From Tupaia tana (Eukaryota; Chordata; Mammalia; Scandentia; Tupaiidae): a stretch of DNA of 64,000 nt. The number at the start of each line of letters is the position of its first letter. The stretch's first letter is position 1. The DNA lies in NCBI GenBank assembly GCA_026018925.1, contig JAKSZU010000002.1, forward strand, positions 89,043,975-89,107,974, read 5' to 3'. Below are positions 36,901 to 48,803 of the stretch, piece after piece. The translations under genes were made by a program, and so were the position numbers. The notes beneath the pieces are model-generated. The model saw only the letters and a program-made list of their open reading frames with translations, did no database searches and was not told the origin of the DNA.

Positions 36901-37020
36901 AAGAAAATGACCAACTTAATGGTAGGGATGAGTCCAGAAATATCAATAATAACATGGAATGGTAATGATTTAAATTCTTCAGTCAAGAGACACAGACTGG
37001 CTGAATGAATAAAAACAAAA
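35741..37020 (+). mobile_element. L1 5' part: ORF1 and start of ORF2, no 3' end
   Basis: Runs from the N-terminal region of ORF1 through coiled coil, RNA-recognition and C-terminal parts to the ORF2 opening (WNGNDLNSSVKRHRLAE near 36955-37003), then stops without the rest of ORF2 or a poly-A tail. The same lineage as 682-6913 is suggested by shared ORF1 words. Confidence 0.82.
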
Positions 37021-38149
37021 CACATTGCTAAGTGCTGATACAGTACCTAATGTACAGTAAGAAAATGAAAAATGTTAAGTGTCAAGTTGATGTAAAAAAC
37101 ATAGTTTTTTCAACAATTTTGCTAAATAGTTTTCTGAAAAACATCATGAGAGATTATCTTTATCAAGATTTACCATATGGATTTACCATATCCAATATCC
37201 ATTTCCATTGCAATCATGCTATTTATGGATGCTTTTATCAATGCTACACACCTCAGTGCTCTAAACTATGCAGTTCCTAGGCCTCTCTATCAATGACCAA
37301 GACCTCTGGTGCCAACTTAAGTGAGCAGTTGAGAAGTTCCTTTTCTAGGTTTTATGCTAAGAGTCTCTGAATAAGGAGCATTCTCAGGATGGCTCCTATT
37401 TGCGTGAACCTACACACTGCGTCTTTGAATTTACAAGTAGTTCCTTGGTAATAGTTTCTAAGTCTGGATGTCTATATGTTCAAAGGAAAATTTCCCAGAA
37501 TTTATGTTTTCTGTACTCTACTGAGCCAAAAGAGAACTCTTTTCTGCATGTTACATATGCCATTTTATGACTAGCTGCTCCTTTAATTCCTGTGATATGA
37601 AATTATGTAGGCTTCTGACTAGAAACTTCTCCTGGAGCATTTCAAATGAGTGTGAAGCACATTAGAGGGCTTCAGCATAAAATTTCATATCCAGTGTTAT
37701 TCAACATCAAGTCCCCTAATAAATAATAGTAATAGAATAAAATTTGGAAAATAGTGCAATTACTAAATTGCATAAACCTCTATTCTTTCATCATAACACA
37801 AATACCCCTATGTAAATGTTAACTTCCAGTATAACTCAGCATAGTGGTCAATGGGATGCCCACCATATTTCAACAGTTTGAGAAAATGTGTCAGAGTTTG
37901 AGTGTGGCCTGGAAATAAACATTTTATGACGACATATATTTAGGCCCTTAAGACTGACAGGAACATATGTTTTGCTTGTTTTTCTTACTTTTTATGCACT
38001 AGTAATTTATTTACCTCCAGATAAAATAAGATGAATGCCATAAAGCAAAATAATTAATTTTACACTTTTCAAAAAGCCCTCAGACTAGTCATTTTTATTA
38101 CAGCTTTCATCTGAATTCTTTGTGTGTGTAACTTTCTCTGTTTTTAATA
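37021..38149. other. no recognised feature
   Basis: Unique-looking DNA beginning where the L1 breaks off. Confidence 0.5.
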
Positions 38150-38254
38150 CTTTTCCACCTCATCCAGATAATCCCTACTTATTCTTCAAGGTTTAGTTTG
38201 GGTGTCAATCATTTTTCTACCTCCTTTGAGAAACCACTTTTTCCCCACTGGGCT

Positions 38255-38880
38255 AGTCCATTCTATGCTGCTATAACAGAATACCTGAGACTGGGTAGTT
38301 TTTAAACAACAAAAAGTTGTTTACTCATAGTTTGGTAGGCTTGGAGTCCAAGATAAGGTCAAAGAGCTACTATTTGGAGGGAATCTTCTGTGTCATCTCA
38401 TGGTGAAGGGTGAAAGGGCAAAGACAGGGTTGAGGGTCCTGCACTTGTCCTTTTAACTTATTTATTTATTTATTTTGCTTTATTCATTTATTCTATGAGA
38501 GAAAGATAGGCGATGAGGGAAAGGGACAGGCATCCCCAACAAGATCTTCATGCAGTAATCCACCCCATCTCAGACAGCCTGGATCATAGGCATCTGTGTG
38601 TACACCTGACGTGCACAGGACTGCCTCCAGACACAAACCTGGGAATGTCCCATGTGGGTCCAGCACCTTGGAGCGCTGTGTTCTCATTGTGTCAGTCGGG
38701 TGACTGCACTTGCCCTTTTATAAGAAACCCACTCCCATAATAATGGCATCAATCCACTCATGAGGGCAGTGCGCTCATGACCCAAACGCCTCCTGCTAGG
38801 CCCACCTCCCAATCCCGTTGCACTGGGGATTAAGTTTTCCACAAGTGCTATTTTAGGAACACATTCAACCTATAGCATCC
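38255..38880 (-). mobile_element. MST/THE-type MaLR LTR, antisense
   Basis: Antisense LTR text: tgctgctataacagaatacc, then a tgagactgggtagtt block; at the far end cactcatgagggcagtgc and ctgggg(a)ttaagttttcc. The SINE at 38456-38706 interrupts it. Confidence 0.8.
38456..38706 (-). mobile_element. older tRNA-SINE family, nested in LTR, antisense
   Basis: A/T-rich end (ttatttatttattt), agagaaagataggcgatga, and antisense promoter-end words (ccatgtgggtccagcacctt). The duplication cacttgtcctttta / cacttgccctttta lies at 38442-38455 and 38707-38720. The body differs from the dominant SINE. Confidence 0.75.
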
Positions 38881-39065
38881 ATTCACCCACAGCCTTCATT
38901 AGGGAATCATTTTATCTTTCCTCTCTGACCTTACTGAATCTTTCAAATTATTTGGTAGTATCCATCCATATCTTTCCTTCTTGACTGTGAGCTTCAGAAT
39001 GCCAGGGACCATATCTTATTTACCTTCAAATTCTTGGTGCAATGCAAATCAAGTATTAAGCAATG

Positions 39066-40494
39066 TTTGGAATTTGAAGGAGTGAGAGCAGCTAACATTG
39101 TAATGCCCTTAGCTTGACTACTCAAACACTACTTCCCTTTCTCTTGCAGAATCTATGCTCCCGTATTCCCAAATCTCCAGTAACATACCAATGCAACCTG
39201 AGTTGCAGTCAGAATGCCTCCGCCAATGAGAATACCATGCTTTCTGTGCACTTTCTGGCATCGAGATGATCCTGTTGCTTAGAATTTCCACAGGGGGATG
39301 GTAGACAGCATTTACAGCATTTAACTGACTTTGGTACCAAAGTATCTTTCCTAAAAGTGGAGTCCTATCCATTCTTACCCAATTTCCTCTGACAGAATTC
39401 TATCCTCACTGAGACATGTTGGGCAGCAGACAACAAAAGGAACTCATAAACAGCCCACATGTTTTTTGACAGCAAAACTATCTTGAGCCAACAGCATTCA
39501 AACACTGCTGTCGCCAAACCAAGGAAACTCTCAGACTGACCAAGCAACACTTGACCCACCACCACCACCACCACCACCATGCTTCTAGCACACAGGACCT
39601 CTGAAGTATTTCACTTATAAAGATTGAGCAGAAAAGGATAAGGCACTACAAGAATGGCACTAACTTGAAAGTGAGAAAAAAATTAATTTAACAAGTGCAG
39701 ATACAAATTTCACTAATCTCAAGAGCATTGCTTAGTTTCAACAAATAAACATGCATAACAGTTTGCTTTCTTGGTTTGGTGTTCATATTACACCTGAAGC
39801 ATAGCTGTAGAGGCTGCTAAAACAAATATCTTGGCACTAGAAGGGGACAGTGGCAACAGCTTTAAAGCTATTAAATCAGCTAGGTGAACAGGAAGCAAAG
39901 AAGGTGTCACTGTGTCAGGTGTTAAAATGCATATTCACTTTGTTGATGTGGCTGTTGTCTTATACCATGGTTCTATTAGAATCTCTGGAAGGCAAATATT
40001 AGATTTTGTGTGTGTTTGGTGGGGGGCATCTTTCACATGCTAATATTCATTCACCAATGACACTGAGCAATTTAACACATTGGAAATCAAGGTTGTGTTT
40101 CAAATCTATACTGTAGAACTGAGTGTTCCCAACTTGTTCTATTTTTGCCCTTGGACAATTTCATTTTGAAGACACACTTGGGGAAGATGACAGTATTAAT
40201 TTAGCTAACAATATTCATTTTGTTTTCATTAGTTGTTTCTGTAGTTCGTATTTTGATGCTTGATCTGATAAATGCATAATACCCAGAGGGTGCCTCTGTT
40301 TGTATTAATAACAGCATCTCATTCACACCGCATCAGTGATAGAACCACTCAGTCTCCCTGTCAAAGGAGTATGAATCAGATATGCCCATGAGAGGAGGGG
40401 TGTTTATAATGTATTTGGAAACAAATGGATTGTGATGAGGTGAGTTGGGAGCACTGCCATGCGTTAAGTACAGGCACTGAATGGGAGGAGCAAG
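39066..40494. other. unique sequence; (CCA)n at 39557-39579
   Basis: A long SINE-free stretch. The ORFs at 39118-39580 (-) are unsupported; the run of valines in one of them is just the CCA microsatellite. 40200-40440 could be conserved non-coding DNA, but I cannot test this. Confidence 0.4.
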
Positions 40495-40580
40495 CATGGA
40501 TTTCCTAAATGGCTAAGCGACTTGGGCAAGTCACCAAAGTCATCTAAACATCAGCGGTTTTATCTTGAAAATGGGCAGGG
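40495..40580 (+). mobile_element. MIR fragment, sense
   Basis: Contains a cgacttgggcaagtcacca block, then ttttatcttgaaaatgggca. Confidence 0.6.
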
Positions 40581-40740
40581 GTAATTTTTATCATTTAAAA
40601 GATTCTATAATTATATATCTATATATTTTGAGTTTGTAATTTTATATAGTAATTAAATGAGCAGTGAGGATCCTTGTGATCTCTTGAAAGAAAATTTAGA
40701 AGGAAGAACTTTATGGTACGAGTAATTGTAGGAGTCATTA

Positions 40741-40770
40741 AATAATAATAATAATAATAATAATGTTATT
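40741..40770. repeat. (AAT)n at SINE target
   Basis: AAT repeats ending taatgttatt, duplicated after the SINE at about 41035-41052 as its target-site duplication. Confidence 0.85.
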
Positions 40771-41034
40771 GGGACCAGCAGTTAGCGTAATGGCTATGTC
40801 ACTGGATTCCCATGTAGTCGACCGCGGTTCGCGGTTCGCGTCCTGGACCCGGTGGCTTAAAACTCATGCCGGGCGCGTGTGCTTGCGTGCCCAAGATCCC
40901 GAGAGGAGAATAGAGGAGAAGGGATTGTAGCGTGGCCATCCCCCCTGGGGGGTGATTTCTCTCTTTCTGTCTCTCTGTCTCTGTCTGTCTGTCTGGCTAG
41001 CGCACGTGCCCTATGGCAAAAACCTCTTCAAAAA
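40771..41034 (+). mobile_element. tRNA SINE with duplicated B-box core
   Basis: Complete copy starting gggaccagcagttagcgt. The B-box reads cgcggttcgcggttcgcg, an extra 8-base unit that other copies lack. The flanking AAT...gttatt duplication supports normal retroposition. Confidence 0.94.
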
Positions 41035-41109
41035 AATAATAATAATGTTATTTATTGGGTGATTATATTGCAGGATTTACACTTTTTAAATGCATGCTAT
41101 ATCATATAA

Positions 41110-41290
41110 ATACCATCACCATGCTGTTACATGGTATTTCATCCTAACTTTAAAAATTAAAATCCTGTCCTCGGAGAGTTTTTTGTAACCTGCCCAAAGT
41201 CACATAGCTAATAATGGCAGAACCAAAGTTCAAACCCAGGACTGTCAGACTTACAAACCTGAGCATTTAACTACATCACTCCTATGCTGG
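41110..41290 (-). mobile_element. MIR SINE, antisense
   Basis: Contains tgtaacctgcccaaagtcac, then atagctaataatggcagaac, antisense MIR core. Confidence 0.78.
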
Positions 41291-41569
41291 ATTTTAAAGC
41301 ATCCATGTTTATACTGGTTCATCTTTCAAGAGCACATTGCAATCACATGTGACCATATCTATGCCATAGGAATGACATGCTACACGGCTGTCAGCATAAA
41401 TGTCTACGACATGGGGATTCACTCTAAACCACCATTCCACACAACTATAGAGCAGGTACACAGGACAATGAAATTAAGGCCTTGGGAAACATTCCGAGGA
41501 AGAAATAATAAATACTTGAATGTATTTTATCAATTATTTACAAATGTTGATTAAGAGTGTCTGCATCCT

Positions 41570-41768
41570 GGGGACCGGCAGGTGGCATGATGTTTAAGGG
41601 CACCCGACTCCCACATGGCCGATTGTGGTTCAAGTCTTGTACCTGGAGGCTTGCTTTTTCACTTTCTCCCTCTCTCTCTCCCTCTCACTTTGCCCCTCTC
41701 TGGTCAAATTAAAATAATGAGAGAATGAAGGAAAGTTAAATAAAATAATTCTTAAACAAACAAAATGA
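41570..41768 (+). mobile_element. short tRNA SINE subfamily
   Basis: Head ggggaccggcaggtggcatg and B box ggttcaagtcttg, then a directly attached CT-rich region and tctctggtcaaatt, without the central palindrome body of the main family. An imperfect duplication aagagtgtctgcatcct / aagaatgcctgcatcta flanks it (41553-41569, 41769-41785). Confidence 0.85.
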
Positions 41769-41994
41769 AAAGAATGCCTGCATCTAAGCAAATTAACTTA
41801 TACTTCTGTTATCCTTACAACATTAGATGAAATCTTTACATGTTTGTTTCCTATACTAGATTTGGTATTTCTAAAATTAAAGAGCAAGTTATACTCAGTT
41901 TTAGATTCCCAGCATAGAACATAATGATATATAGAGAATAAATAACATGAAGAAGCTAGCTCTGTGATTTCATGATAATGTTCTGCTCAAGAGA

Positions 41995-42200
41995 AGCCAG
42001 CTCCCACATGGCTACAGTGGTTCTAATCCCTTGTTCTCTCAGCTGGAAGCACTCCAGGCACAAGTGCCCAGGATGTGACAAGTGCCCAGGAATGAGATAG
42101 CCTGGTGACCAGACTTCGTCTCTCTCTTTCTCGCCCTCATGTGTGTGCATGCACTTTGACATGAATAAAAGAAGAAACAAACAAATAAATGAAAAACAGT
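41995..42200 (+). mobile_element. old tRNA SINE fragment
   Basis: Contains cagctcccacatggctacag, then ggttctaatccc (B-box-like), a CT-rich region, gtgcatgcactttgac and an A-rich tail. The 5' end is unclear. Confidence 0.6.
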
Positions 42201-43364
42201 ACACATAAAGCATTGCCCCTGATACAATTTATTCTGAAAACTTATCTCAGTATGTCTTCCTTTGTGGGTCTCTGAAAGAAACAATAAAGAAGGCCAATGT
42301 TAAATCCTGTTAAAGTGTGACAAGGAATGGTGAGGCAGAAAAAGAAACTGAGTGCTGAAAAGAGGGCCAAGAGTCTTTTGAAAAGTCAATGAACAAAACT
42401 CATTGTGCGTTTCCTCTCCAGTTTCTCCCTGCCCCAGATTCCTTTTCCACCCTCAGATGCCCTACTCCGAGACCGAGCCAGAGACTGACTTCTCAGTAAC
42501 TGCACCACCAAGCTCCCTTCCAGCTGCTCACTAAGGGTGCCCCCAGTGAAGTAGAGAGACTGAGAGAAAACGGAGAGTGAAGGCTGGGGAAACTTCCTCC
42601 CTCCGTCCTGGCTCAGGGCAGTGCCTCTCCACAACCAAGCTCCTCTAGGATGCTCCTCCTTAGCACTCAAACTCTTTGATTCTTTTCACTGGAATGGATT
42701 CTCTTTCTTCTTGGGTCCTGACTGACCCCATAGTGAACTTCAAAGGAGAGCAACTTAAACTTTCCAATTTTGATCCCTTAACTGTGCTGAAATATCTATG
42801 AAAAATATCATTTCTTCTCTTAGTGCAATCGAGGTGGGTATTAAACAGTTTAACAAGAGTGCCAGGTCTCTGTAGCCAAAGGGAATGTTTAATTCTGGTA
42901 AACAGGAGGAATTGTGATATTCACGAGTTCTGTACACTGGAGAACAGCTTCCCTAGGGCCTTGCTCTGGAGCTTCCCTTCCTAACAAAAGTAGTGAGATG
43001 TCAATCTCTCTTTTATCGCAGGGACAGAAAAGAACAGACCGAGTGACACTCAGGCAGTGTTTAGAGGATGTGCCCATGGAGTCTCCATATCTGAGGAAAA
43101 ATGAAAAATCAGTTACACTGATGCCATCTTAAATTTTTGATATTTGACTTGTAAAGGGTTTTTGCATTAATTTAAATTGCTAAATCATTGAGTTAAAACT
43201 GATTTATCTCTATTACTGAGATTTTGAGTGCCCCCATTCCTTTTGCACAAAAGGTAAGGGTCTCATTCTCCTCTCCCTAATTCAGGCTTTGTAAGAGAGA
43301 GTCAGAACAGAAAAAGGCTATCAAGCTAAGAGTGAGCCAGGGCAAGGTTATGATGCATGATTAA
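42201..43364. other. no recognised feature
   Basis: Unique-looking, relatively GC-rich near 42420-42660. ORFs on both strands overlap and lack domains. Confidence 0.45.
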
Positions 43365-43510
43365 AGTTACAGGCTTGGAATTTAGACAAACTAAAACTTG
43401 AATGTTAACCCTACCACTTACTAGCTATGACCTCAGGCAAGTTTTTTATGATCTGAAAGCATCAGTTTCCTCATTGCAAAATGAAGTAATAAAATAGGTC
43501 AATACATCTT
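43365..43510 (+). mobile_element. MIR SINE, sense
   Basis: Clear sense MIR: accctaccacttactagcta, a gacctcaggcaagttt block, then atcagtttcctcattgcaaa. Confidence 0.85.
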
Positions 43511-45351
43511 AATCTGTACTGCAATGACCAAGATGTTCTTAGAACCAAAAGACTTCATACACTTGCTGTGAACTCATTAAGTGGCAAATCCTGACTGGCC
43601 TATACATAGTCTTTATTCCACTTATAAAGTTATTTTTTTAAGAGGTGCTGCCTCTGATTTCACTGCAAGTGGTACAAATTAAATGTTTATTGTATGTAAC
43701 ATTTAGTGTGTCTGAAATCTGAAAGTTCTGAATTCAAAACTCAGTCACCCTAAGGGTTTTGGATAATGGCTATGAACCAGTAGTAGCTCTTTGTGGGGAT
43801 TCAATGCGATGATGTGTCACAGAGTGGGAGTGTTAGAGTGTTGGTGAATGCTCACACTCACTGGAAAATGGTTTGGCTAGGCCTCTGGGAATCTGCAAGC
43901 AGAGATTCTGTTCCAGGGCATCCAGAGCCTGTCACTGCTTGATCTCAGGCTGAAGAGGAGGTCTCACAGAAACTGAGATGGGTTCAAGAGGCAAATAGGT
44001 TGTAATATAAACCCTTGTAAAAATGATGGAAACCCAGAATATTAAACGTCAGTGTCATGGCAAAAGTGCCCTTCATCTACCTTCGGCGGACAGAGCTTCC
44101 AGCAGCTGTGAGTTCTTGTTAGGTTTTGGGGGAAGCTAAAGAAGCTATGCTGAGACCTGCTGCCTCTGCTCTCCTGTGAGGCCACCTCCCTTCTGATTAG
44201 GTTTGCCTCCTTGGCTAATTAAATCAGGAGCTTTGTCTAACCTTGCAATGTGTGTTGGGGGAGGGTCTCTTCCTGTCAATCTGTAGCCTGGCTGAAACAC
44301 TGCAGCAGCGCTCTACAAACAGTGCCTATTAATGTCATCTTAATCATCATGATTTCCTAACTGGCAACAGGCAGTTTTCAGAATTGAAGCTTTCTTAGAA
44401 ATCAGTTGATTTACAGTCTAATCTTTGAGCAATTGCAGATGCAGAGGCTAAAAATTTCACTGTAATTATGAATAAAAGCTTGATTGAAGAAAATGAACAC
44501 GTCATCCCAGTCTGGAGTGGGATATGAACTCTACTGGTAGAACATGAATGATGAAGAGATATCTAGACTGGACCATAACAGAGACAATTCCCTTAATGAT
44601 ACATGACTAAGGATTTTGCCAATTTCCTATAAGAATCAGAAGTTCATCTCAATGCCTGCTTTATATTCTTCAGAGTTTCTTCTTCCTAATTATGCTTAAA
44701 TTGTCTTGAGAGAATAGCCTAGAGTTTTTATTCCACGGCATGGTTTTAGACATTCTCTTCATTGTCGTTGTTGTTCTTGTTGTTTTGTTTATGCACTGCC
44801 TTCAGAAATAATTTTAGGTGATTAATGTAACTGGGGACTCCATCTGCAACTTCAGTCAGACTCTGGTGCCGACAATGGGCAAAACAAATATAGACATTCT
44901 TGACTGAAGCTTTGTATTGGGGAAGCTGCCTGTGAAGGTGACCCCGTGGCTGGATTCAACATCCTGGGCTTGCTGATATGAACAAGGAGTGTATGGATCC
45001 TCCAAAATCAACTCACATGACAGGCAATGAAGGAAAACACCAAATCATTGTATCTCTGCTTTCTTATAAAATTAGAAAGAAGCGCTCGATTATTTTTTTT
45101 CAGACTTACTTTTTTCAGAAATCTTTCCTTACGTTATTTAAACAATAACAAAAAGCTAGCAGTACAAAATGTAACAGCTAGAAAGAGAGGCATTGTTTGC
45201 TGTGGAGTTAAGGGATAGAGTTCTCTTTTTATCTCTGTTTCCTGTCTTTTTAGACTAAGTCTTCAAAGAGTCTTATAATAAGAAACATTTAGCTAGATGG
45301 TTCCTTTGAATTCTTTCTACACTAGCATTCTCTAAGTCCAAAAATCTATGA
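43511..45351. other. unique sequence, possible regulatory DNA at 44200-44480
   Basis: No repeat recognised. 44200-44480 is dense in homeodomain-like words (ttggctaattaaatcagg, then a cttaatcatcatgat block) and has a ctgtcaatctg word. Enhancer status is only a guess. Confidence 0.3.
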
Positions 45352-45560
45352 GATTCGAATAGCTGCCATTTATTAAGTGTTGAACTGATACAAGGCCTGA
45401 AGTAAGCACTTTCACACAATATCTTATTTAAGCTTTTAAAAAAACTTTGTAAGATGGAGACTATTTATCCCCTTATACAGGTCGAGGAACTGAGAATCTA
45501 GGATTTAATAACTTTTCCAGGGTCACAGAGCCGGGAAGTGTGGCTAAAGCACTCAAACTT
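45352..45560 (-). mobile_element. MIR SINE, antisense
   Basis: Near-complete antisense MIR: gctgccatttattaagtgtt, a ggaactgagaatctagg block, then ttttccagggtcacagagcc. Confidence 0.82.
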
Positions 45561-46529
45561 CACTCAACCTTTATGCTCACCAGAAGAGCCATCTAAGAAT
45601 CACAGAGGAACTAGCTCCTGAAATAAACTGGTCTGAAGTTCACTTCAAAAGGACCTGGGCTTCATGTTAGTGTCTGTTACACTCTCTACTATTTTCTCTC
45701 CTCCCTACTCTTAAGTCCCTCTTGCCTCCTTTCACTTTTCCTCTCTTCTCTCTACCAACCTCTTATCTAGGACTCTGAAAATTTCTGACAAGAAACATGG
45801 CTAAGAACAGCCACTATAGCTCACAACTTATATTTTAGAAATCCCAACAGAAAATTTGCAAAGCATTTTCTTAGGGACAGGTGCCCATCTCTGGACCTTT
45901 GCACTAAGGCCCCATTTAAGGGAACAGGATTATAATGTAAAAGGGGACTGTTCCCAGTGCAGCTGCATAGTAGTCCTCAGAGAAGAGAAACAGGGAGGCA
46001 CGACCACTTCAAGCAAAATGTGTTAGAAGGTGGGTCCGTTTCACAGAAAAATGGTTCTGACTGGGTTTGGAAAAAGATGGTCTTTATTGCTATTTTCTCT
46101 TTAAAATGCCTTGTTATTGAGAATCTTATTTGGTCATGCTGTAGAAATATTAGAATTTTGGGAAGTCCAAACATATGGCTTTTTCTATCGGTTTCTACCT
46201 GCTACTTGTATAATATCAAACAAATTTCTTTTCTTCTGTCTCAGTCTATTTGTTGTTTGTTTGTGTGTTTGTTATTTATTTTAGTAGTTTGGGATTTTTG
46301 GCTTTTGTTTTTGGTGTATAAAATGAAAGGATTAACTCTAAAGAGTTCTCAATCACTAACATTTTCTAGGTTGGCAGATATGTCCAGAAAAGATTTCCAA
46401 TCCCAAATATAAACCCATTCATTGGGGAATTCAGAATACTGACTACAACAGTAGCAATTTTTATGTGTAGCTGCTCAAGGGTTTACATTTGGCCCAGTCT
46501 ATGATGCTATAGGATCAGGGTCCAGATGT
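45561..46529. other. no recognised feature
   Basis: A 151-codon frame at 45957-46412 is the longest outside transposons. It overlaps AT-rich DNA and encodes a leucine- and cysteine-rich stretch with no family I recognise. With no conserved domain and no splice context, I regard it as chance. Confidence 0.45.
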
Positions 46530-46665
46530 CCTTAACGTTGTTACTCTTCTATGCAAGGAGGAAACAGAGGTTAAGCAACATGGTCATCATCTTCCAAGCA
46601 ACACCAGAGACGAAATCAGGTCTCTGAATCAAAGTCAATAAATTCTGATCCTTCTTTTGCAATCA
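46530..46665 (-). mobile_element. MIR fragment, antisense
   Basis: Contains aggaggaaacagaggttaag, then a diverged caacatggtcatcat block. Confidence 0.55.
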
Positions 46666-48254
46666 GAAAGTCTCAATTTTAATCATTGTCATTTCTCTGG
46701 CCATTATTGGCTCCTACTTCTAACTAGATGACTACATAACTAATGCTACAGATGTCTGACTTCCTTGACTTCTTTAAAGCAAGTAGGTTATTTCCAGATA
46801 GTGTGATCAGTGACACCACCCAAATAAATGCGCACTGTGTTGTGCTTGAAGCATTGATTTAACTATAGACTGTTGAGTCCTGTTCCAATGGTCCATAAAA
46901 GGAAACAATGAACACCTAATCTTATGACGCTCATTGCATTTTATACATAGGGAATAGGGGTTAGGGATCATACAGAAAAAGAAAAATCACAAATTAGGTG
47001 TTACGTCTTCTTTGTAGTTCCCTATTTGCTTTTCTCCCAGTCTTTGACTGCGAACCAACTGCATATCTCCTTTTAAGCAAGGTTACTTAGTCAGCATATC
47101 CAGGGAAATGGGGCTTCGTATAATAAATTGTCTACATGAAATGGTCCTGATAATGCAATCTTTTCAGGTTTGAGGCAAGAAAAATTAACCTTCATTAGAA
47201 AAGGCATTTTTATCATTCGTTTTCAGTCATCTCAATGTTAGTAACCACCTATGTACATAAATCAGCTTTGAATCAAACCTTAGACTGGAATATTAGAAAA
47301 TAATATCAAATGAAATAGTATAGAACAGAATAGTAATAGAATGAATATAACAGTAGCCCACACGAGTGTAGCTTTTTTACTGCTCCTTTCTTAAACACTT
47401 TGAATCCAGATTTGTCTCTAGCACTGAATACTAAAATAGCATGATCGAAAGAGATTGTTGCCCTTCTAACGTTAAAACCAATGGCCCTTTTCTCAGTTCT
47501 TGTTTTCCTTGAACTCTATTTCTTGGACTTAGGCAATATAAGGCTATTGCAAGTCTGTTCTCTTCTTGGAACTCTTGAGTATCTTCTTCATTCTCTCCAA
47601 AGTTCATTTTATCTTCCTTTCATCTCTACATACCTCCTACCTCAGATAATAAGCCAGTTAACAGTTTTGAATATCATCTACAAGGAAGACCCTAAACACA
47701 AATAACTGTAAGTTTCTGGCAGAAAGAAATAGAATGGGGGTAAAAAAAAAATGGCACAGTTACTGACTAATCCAGATACTGATTGTCACCCACTGGAAAG
47801 AGAGTCCTTGTGTTTCCTGGGAAAGGGACAGACTAGATTTCCAATTTTTGAACAATAAAATTTTTGTTCTTATTTATAAAACTAATAAAAATTTCTTTTT
47901 TCTGTTGAACTGGGAGGAAGTTTCTTTAAATCATATTACCTAAGGCATAACATAGGCACTTGTATCATCTGGATTCAAGACCTACATTTATCTATACAGA
48001 AATTATTGTATTTTGAATATTGACCCTTCTTTTCATGTCATGTTGCATGGAAATAGACTGTGCATGAAGAAAACTTTAAGCAAGAAAAGCTTACATAAAC
48101 TAAATGTGACCTATATGAGAAATGGGAAACTGAAATTGTTTATGGTAGTTTTATAGATATCTTCCTCAAAGCCTACAAACCTATTAGCATAAAGATTCTT
48201 ATTTTTATATGGATCAAAATTTCCATGGTTACTTTACGTGGAAGAGTATCGAGT
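46666..48254. other. no recognised feature
   Basis: About 1.6 kb of unique-looking sequence. Confidence 0.5.
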
Positions 48255-48400
48255 CAAGTTCCACGTTCATATAGATGTTCTACTCCTTACTAGTTCAACC
48301 TTAGTTTCTTTATTATGAAATAATTATTATATGTATCTGTTAGAGTTCTTAGGAAGATTAAAGGTAATGATGAAAAATGGCTAGAAGCATAGTATTCTTT
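48255..48400 (+). mobile_element. MIR fragment, sense
   Basis: Diverged MIR text: actccttactagttcaacct, then tagtttctttattatgaaat and a ttcttaggaagattaaagg block. Confidence 0.55.
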
Positions 48401-48521
48401 TGATAAATAGTGGTCACTTTCATAGTAAAATAGAGGAGGGTCATCAGAAGGCTAAAACAAATCTGAAAAGAACAAAGAAAACCAGTTGGTAATTCTACCA
48501 AAATCAGAAAGCCTAGTTCAA

Positions 48522-48789
48522 TGGCTTAGTGGCCGATGGCATAGTGGTTATGTCACTGAACTCCTGCATAGTTGATCATGGTTCAAGTCTTGGGCCCGGC
48601 AGCCTAAAATTCACGCCAGGAGCATGTGCATGTGTGACCAAAATCCTGAGAAGAAAATGGATGAGAAGAGATTGTGGTGTGCCCATCCTCTCTGGGGGGT
48701 TATATCTTCCTTTCTGTCTCTCTGTCTTTCTCTCTGATGAGTGCATGCACCCTATAGCAAAAATCTCTCTCTCAAAAAAGATTTTTTTT
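48522..48789 (+). mobile_element. tRNA SINE
   Basis: Head variant gtggccgatggcatagtg, body and tail typical. The duplication aaagcctagttcaa (48508-48521) / aaagcctagctcaa (48790-48803) flanks it. Confidence 0.9.
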
Positions 48790-48803
48790 AAAGCCTAGCT
48801 CAA

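Larger units (their letters stand above)
38150..39065 (+). mobile_element. L2 LINE fragment split by an LTR
   Basis: The left part (38150 to about 38252: ccacctcatccagataatcc, then a cctcctttgagaaaccactt block) and the right part (38885-39065: ttgactgtgagcttcagaat, then a ccagggaccatatcttattt block) are consecutive pieces of an L2 3' end. The MST-like LTR separates them. Confidence 0.65.

Noticed and set aside
45957..46412. 151-codon ORF as a gene
   Set aside because: No domain, no splice or promoter context, low-complexity hydrophobic text; an ORF of this size is expected by chance in 64 kb.
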